Shown here: piece by piece, positions 25,187 through 28,579 of the stretch
Layout: every line of letters starts with the position of its first letter
How positions within the stretch are numbered: position 1 is the stretch's first letter
Origin: Flavobacteriales bacterium UBA5422
GTDB lineage: Bacteria > Bacteroidota > Bacteroidia > Flavobacteriales_D > Crocinitomicaceae
DNA: 28,579 nucleotides
Assembly: GCA_002409405.1 (NCBI GenBank)
Contig: DHNG01000020.1
Span: forward strand, 86,006-114,584
Direction: 5' to 3'
Notes under the pieces: model-generated
The model's database searches: none
Told to the model about the DNA's origin: nothing
What the model saw: only the letters and a program-made list of their open reading frames with translations
Program-made: the position numbers and the translations under genes

Positions 25187-25217
25187 CAAAGCTAACAATA
25201 AAATTTAATTCTACAAT
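25187..25217 (-). promoter_or_regulatory. Bacteroidota-type promoter of tRNA-Gln
   Basis: The minus strand has ATTG, a 19-bp spacer and TAGCTTTG, matching TTTG-N19-TAnnTTTG with one mismatch in the -33 box. It lies 50 bp upstream of the mature tRNA 5' end. Confidence 0.65.
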
Positions 25218-25247
25218 AACCTTGACCTAAAAAAATGAAGATTTCTC

Positions 25248-25502
25248 TTACAATTTATTTACCTGATCGTACAGTTCGTCTGTTTTGTTCTCAAAATCAG
25301 CATATATAGACTTGAAGTCCGCTTTTGATTTTGCCTGGCTGATTCTGCTCAATAATTCATCCTGAACGGTTGCTGCTGCATCAATGATCTTGTTACTAGC
25401 TTCTGCTTTGCTTTCGTTGAACAATTGAACGGAATAGCTTTCCTCAACAATGTCAAAAATAACACTGTTTACGATTTTCTTAATATCTCTTTTATTTGCC
25501 AT
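25248..25502 (-). CDS. Small helical hypothetical protein (84 aa)
   Basis: I use the ATG at 25502 (84 aa, MANKRDIKKIVNSVIFDIVEES). The longer frame to 25592 runs through the promoter and the pnp terminator, so it is unlikely. The protein is acidic and almost all helix, with heptad-like spacing, and has no signal peptide or membrane segment. A full promoter match (25523-25553) ends about 20 bp before the start. The function is unknown. It lies between the pnp terminator and the tRNA-Gln promoter and is probably transcribed alone. I do not recognise the family with certainty. Confidence 0.78.
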   Translation of the reverse strand: MANKRDIKKIVNSVIFDIVEESYSVQLFNESKAEASNKIIDAAATVQDELLSRISQAKSKADFKSIYADFENKTDELYDQVNKL

Positions 25503-25522
25503 GATTGTTTGTTTTGACCGTG

Positions 25523-25553
25523 CAAAGGTAATCAAAAGAGCATTGGTTTCAAA
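25523..25553 (-). promoter_or_regulatory. Consensus Bacteroidota promoter of the 84-aa gene
   Basis: The minus strand reads TTTG, then exactly 19 bp, then TACCTTTG, which is a full match to TTTG-N19-TAnnTTTG. The -7 box ends 20 bp before the ATG at 25502, giving a very short 5' leader. It fixes the start of the gene at 25502. Confidence 0.75.
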
Positions 25554-25570
25554 ATTCCGTGAAAGAGAAA

Positions 25571-25600
25571 CAAAAAAGGGAATGCAAAACATGCATTCCC
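25571..25600 (-). terminator. Rho-independent terminator of pnp
   Basis: An 8-bp stem, GGGAATGC (25578-25585) with GCATTCCC (25593-25600), closes a 7-base loop and is followed on the minus strand by TTTTTTG. It lies 24 bp after the pnp stop codon. Confidence 0.85.
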
Positions 25601-25624
25601 TCTCTTTATACCGTCAAGCGATGA

Positions 25625-27760
25625 TTAGTTCGCTTCTGTTTTTTCTGGTCTTGGCAATAAAACTTTACGGGACAGTTTCCATTTTTTCGTTTTCGGATCT
25701 TTTCCGACAACTTTAAACTTCAATACGTCTCCTTCTTTTACTACGTCTTCCATTTTCGCTACTTTCTCCCATGAGAACTCGGAAATGTGAATCAACCCGT
25801 CTGTTCCCGGAAGAATTTCCACGAAACATCCGAATTCTTTGATTCCTTTTACTTTTCCTTCGTACTCTGCACCTTCTTCAACCTGAGGAGGGAAAGCAAT
25901 TAGTTTAATTCTGCGAATTGCTTCTGCCATGTCATCTCCATTGTTGGACATGATTTGTACACGACCTTCACCTGTTGCCAACTCTTCGATGGTAATGGTT
26001 GTTTTCGTGTCTTTCTGCAATTGCTGAATGATTTTTCCTCCAGGTCCGATGATTGCACCGATTGTATCGTTCGGCACATTGAACGCTTCGATACGTGGTG
26101 TATGCGGTTTGAAATCCGGGTTTGGCTGAGCAATCGTTTCAATGATTTTGTTCAAAATATGCAAACGTCCTGCTTTCGCCTGGTTCAATGCTTTGATCAA
26201 AATTTCATATGGTAATCCGTCCACCTTGATGTCCATCTGACAAGCAGTGATTCCTTTTGCAGTACCACATACTTTGAAGTCCATGTCTCCCAGGTGATCT
26301 TCATCTCCTAAGATGTCCGAAAGAACGGCAAATTTACCACCGTCAGCAACCAATCCCATTGCAATTCCGGATACAGGCGCTGTAATCTGAACACCACCGT
26401 CCATCAATGCCAATGTTCCTGAACAAACAGTTGCCATGGAAGAAGAACCGTTGGATTCTAAAATTTCAGAAACCAGACGAATCGTATATGCATTTTCAGC
26501 AGGTAAAACCGGTTTCAAAGCACGCAATGCCAGGTTTCCGTGACCAATCTCACGACGGGAAGTTCCTCTGATCGGACGAGCTTCTCCTGTTGAGAACGGA
26601 GGGAAGTTGTAGTGTAACATGAATGGAACAGTTCCTTCAAATGTAACATCGTCGATCATTTGCTCATCCATTTTTCCTCCCAATGTCAGTGACATCAACG
26701 CTTGGGTTTCTCCACGTGTGAAGATCGCAGAACCGTGAGCTGTTGGCAAGTAATCCACTTCTGACCAAATCGGACGAATTTCGTCAAATTTACGTCCATC
26801 CAGACGGATACTTTCGTCCAACATTACTGTACGAACAGCTTTCTTCATTGTTTCTTTGAAGTAAGGTCCGATGAACGGTTTGTATGTTTCCAATTCTTCT
26901 TCTGTAAACTGAGCTTTGAACTCTTCTTTTACAGCATCGAATAATTCTGCACGTTTTTCTTTAGAAGCCAATCCCTGACGCGCAACAGCACAACATTTTT
27001 CGAATGCAAAATCATTCAATTTTTTGCGGAATTCTTCGTCGTGTGTTTCGTGTGAGTATTCTCTTTTCGGGTTTGCTGCAGGAATTTCTGCTGCTAAATC
27101 CAACTGGAATTGACAGTGTTTCTTAATTTCTTCGTGAGCTAATTTGATTGCTTCAACCATTTCCTCTTCAGAAATTTCTTTCATCTCACCTTCCACCATG
27201 TTGATGTCTTTTGCAGTACCTGCAACAATGATGTCAAAATCGGATACTTCCTGCTCTTGCAATGTTGGATTAATGATCATCTGACCGTTCACACGTCCTA
27301 CACGTACTTCAGACATTGGTCCGTTGAACGGAATGTCAGAAACGGCAATTGCAGTAGAAGCTGCAAAGCCTACTAACGCATCCGGGCTGTTTACCCCGTC
27401 GTACGAAATTAATTGCATCATTAATTGTACTTCTGCGTGGTAATCATCCGGGAAAAGCGGACGCAGCGCACGGTCAACAATACGCATCACCAGGATTTCT
27501 CTTTCAGAGGGGCGTGCCTCTCTTCGGAAAAAACCTCCAGGGATTCGACCTGCAGCAGCGAATTTTTCTTTATAGTCTACAGTTAACGGAAGGAAGTCTA
27601 CTCCTTCTTTTGCTTCCTTGGCAGCTACTACAGTTGCCAAAATCATGGTGTCGCCCATTCGTAACACTACCGCACCGTCGGCTTGTTTTGCCAGTTTTCC
27701 GGTTTCAATGGAAATTTCTTTCCCTCCGGTAATGATGGACTTTTTGATTCCTATATTCAT
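25625..27760 (-). CDS. pnp: Polyribonucleotide nucleotidyltransferase (PNPase)
   Basis: This 711-aa protein has the normal length for PNPase. Domains in order: a first RNase PH-like domain (residues 1-145, with GGFFRREARPSEREIL), an all-helical linker (150-240), a second catalytic RNase PH domain (about 325-470, with RGTSRREIGHGNLALRAL and DILGDEDHLGDMDFKV), a KH domain with GPGGKIIQQLQ near residue 575, and an S1 domain (about 625-695, with GFGCF-type KEFGCFVEILPGTDGLIHISEF). It degrades RNA 3' to 5' with phosphate and can also add tails. It is normally encoded near rpsO; here an extra gene lies between. A -7-like element is at 27796-27803 and a strong terminator follows. Confidence 0.98.
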   Translation of the reverse strand: MNIGIKKSIITGGKEISIETGKLAKQADGAVVLRMGDTMILATVVAAKEAKEGVDFLPLTVDYKEKFAAAGRIPGGFFRREARPSEREILVMRIVDRALRPLFPDDYHAEVQLMMQLISYDGVNSPDALVGFAASTAIAVSDIPFNGPMSEVRVGRVNGQMIINPTLQEQEVSDFDIIVAGTAKDINMVEGEMKEISEEEMVEAIKLAHEEIKKHCQFQLDLAAEIPAANPKREYSHETHDEEFRKKLNDFAFEKCCAVARQGLASKEKRAELFDAVKEEFKAQFTEEELETYKPFIGPYFKETMKKAVRTVMLDESIRLDGRKFDEIRPIWSEVDYLPTAHGSAIFTRGETQALMSLTLGGKMDEQMIDDVTFEGTVPFMLHYNFPPFSTGEARPIRGTSRREIGHGNLALRALKPVLPAENAYTIRLVSEILESNGSSSMATVCSGTLALMDGGVQITAPVSGIAMGLVADGGKFAVLSDILGDEDHLGDMDFKVCGTAKGITACQMDIKVDGLPYEILIKALNQAKAGRLHILNKIIETIAQPNPDFKPHTPRIEAFNVPNDTIGAIIGPGGKIIQQLQKDTKTTITIEELATGEGRVQIMSNNGDDMAEAIRRIKLIAFPPQVEEGAEYEGKVKGIKEFGCFVEILPGTDGLIHISEFSWEKVAKMEDVVKEGDVLKFKVVGKDPKTKKWKLSRKVLLPRPEKTEAN

Positions 27761-27795
27761 TTTTATTTATTTACTTATTTAATTTAACTCCATTG

Positions 27796-27803
27796 CAAAG
27801 ATA
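27796..27803 (-). promoter_or_regulatory. Possible -7 element of pnp
   Basis: The minus strand reads TATCTTTG, fitting TAnnTTTG, 36 bp before the pnp start. The -33 position 19 bp upstream falls in the octamer repeat and reads TCAT, a poor match. Confidence 0.35.
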
Positions 27804-27815
27804 CTTGAAATGGAA

Positions 27816-27895
27816 TGACTTTATGATTGATATTTTTATTGACTTTATGACTGTTTGATTCTATGATTTTATGACGACTTGACTTTATGGGTATA
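27816..27895. repeat. Ten phased 8-bp tandem repeats, consensus TGACTTTA
   Basis: Read on the plus strand in steps of eight from 27816, the block gives TGACTTTA, TGATTGAT, ATTTTTAT, TGACTTTA, TGACTGTT, TGATTCTA, TGATTTTA, TGACGACT, TGACTTTA and TGGGTATA. Eight of the ten units begin TGA, and three are identical. The phase is kept for 80 bp. It lies between the stop of the four-helix-bundle gene and the pnp promoter region, with no coding frame. Confidence 0.8.
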
Positions 27896-27905
27896 CTTGA
27901 TCCTT

Positions 27906-28256
27906 TTATGTTTGCAATGTTTTGATAAATGCTTTTGTTTTATTTTGAAACGACTTGATATTCAGATAAAGCTGTTCAGGTACTTTCTGATATAAATCGT
28001 CTGTAATTTCCAATAACGTATCTAATTCGTAACTGGAAGAAATACTTATTCTCAAAAAACGACGAAAATCTATTTCTGTTCTGCCAGAACCTTCAGCAAT
28101 GTTTGTTGGAAGTGAAACAACACATCGATTTAATTGAGAAGTTAACCCATAACGTTCAAAATCAGGCAACCCGGAAGAGTAAGAATAGACCTGTTTTACA
28201 AGGTTCATTCCTTCTTTCCAAATTGCTAATTCTTTATAATTATGTTGTTTTACCAT
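27906..28256 (-). CDS. Four-helix-bundle protein (23S rRNA intervening-sequence protein family)
   Basis: This 116-aa protein has the family's usual length and phrases: YKELAIWKEGMNLVKQVYSY, then GLTSQLNRCVVSLPTNIAEG, RRFLRISISSSYELDTLLEI, and a C-terminal helix. LTSQLNRCVVSLPTNIAEGSGR is the hallmark of this family, named after proteins encoded in 23S rRNA intervening sequences, which form homopentamers of four-helix bundles. No enzymatic role is known. It sits alone between rpsO (upstream, with its own terminator) and pnp (downstream), interrupting the usual rpsO-pnp pair, which suggests insertion. An octamer repeat block begins 10 bp after its stop. Confidence 0.92.
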   Translation of the reverse strand: MVKQHNYKELAIWKEGMNLVKQVYSYSSGLPDFERYGLTSQLNRCVVSLPTNIAEGSGRTEIDFRRFLRISISSSYELDTLLEITDDLYQKVPEQLYLNIKSFQNKTKAFIKTLQT

Positions 28257-28364
28257 TTATCCATTTAATTTTTTTGATATGATCATCACTACATCCAATT
28301 AATTGTACATTCTATCATATCATCAAAACGTCAGCTAGTCATCCAGTCACCTTTTCGACAAACA

Positions 28365-28398
28365 CAAAAAAGGGACATCCGATCAAAATCGATGTCCC
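28365..28398 (-). terminator. Rho-independent terminator of rpsO
   Basis: GGGACATC-C-GAT (28372-28383) pairs with ATCGATGTCCC (28388-28398), with one bulged base. On the minus strand it is followed by TTTTTTG. It lies 29 bp after the rpsO stop. Confidence 0.85.
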
Positions 28399-28427
28399 CT
28401 CTTCAATAAAATCATCTAACGTGAGAA

Positions 28428-28579
28428 TTAACGACGTAATCCTAATTCTTTAACGATAGAACGGTATCTCTCGATATCTTTTTTCTTCAAATAATCCAAC
28501 AGACTTCTTCTTTTACCAACCAACAACTGCAATGCACGCTGTGTTGCAAAATCGTGTCTGTTTTTTTTCAAATGCTCTG
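28428..28579 (-). CDS. rpsO: 30S ribosomal protein S15 (C-terminal part, cut by window edge)
   Basis: About 50 codons are visible before the TAA at 28428-28430. They read EHLKKNRHDFATQRALQLLV followed by GKRRSLLDYLKKKDIERYRS and IVKELGLRR, which is the conserved C-terminal half of S15 (roughly 89 aa in full). S15 binds 16S rRNA helices 20-22 early in 30S assembly, and in many bacteria it is encoded just before pnp. The 5' part lies outside the window. The track of the frame and the following terminator leave no doubt about identity. Confidence 0.97.
   Translation of the reverse strand, partial: EHLKKNRHDFATQRALQLLVGKRRSLLDYLKKKDIERYRSIVKELGLRR

Overview
This window looks like a chromosomal segment of a free-living Bacteroidota bacterium, most likely order Flavobacteriales. 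The family is not resolved; a Crocinitomicaceae/Fluviicola-like origin is a guess. The support is a PorP/SprF-type outer-membrane protein next to a giant surface protein with a gliding-motility-type C-terminal domain, a second secreted protein with a type A type IX secretion (T9SS) sorting domain, S9 dipeptidyl-peptidases, and promoter-like sequences of the Bacteroidota form TTTG-N19-TAnnTTTG. Most genes are on the minus strand, so they are read from high to low coordinates.

Right to left (transcription order for most genes). The right edge holds the end of rpsO (S15) with a clear terminator, then a gene for a four-helix-bundle (23S-IVS-type) protein, an 80-bp block of ten phased octamers, and pnp with its terminator. 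Next come a small 84-aa protein with a textbook promoter, and tRNA-Gln(TTG) with its own promoter and terminator. Positions 22.2-25.0 kb carry accessory genes: an AT-rich plus-strand membrane-anchored hypothetical whose start is odd, a possible acyltransferase-fold protein and a DUF5995-type protein. At 18.7-22.1 kb there are a T9SS cargo protein, a secreted coiled-coil protein, a small conserved hypothetical and a TIM-barrel protein of unknown function. At 13.6-18.5 kb an apparent operon encodes an S9C/DPP5-like peptidase, a small lipoprotein and a DPP4-like peptidase, ending in a strong terminator; this looks like a periplasmic peptide-degradation set.

Positions 4.7-13.5 kb hold a 2573-aa PKD/Ig-repeat protein followed 3 bp later by a PorP/SprF partner. 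The giant gene contains an internal tandem array with an exact 690-bp period. Positions 1-4.6 kb hold the F0F1 ATP synthase cluster (atpZ, an AtpI-like four-TM gene, atpB, atpE, atpF, atpH and the 5' part of atpA, cut by the window edge).

The most unexpected structure is a 327-bp gene-less block at 3681-4007 inside the ATP synthase cluster. It has 17-bp perfect terminal inverted repeats, foldback tips and a 5-bp flanking direct repeat (TATTA), and looks like a miniature inverted-repeat transposable element (MITE). It separates the accessory genes from atpB. I found no CRISPR array, prophage, complete insertion sequence or clearly new defence system.
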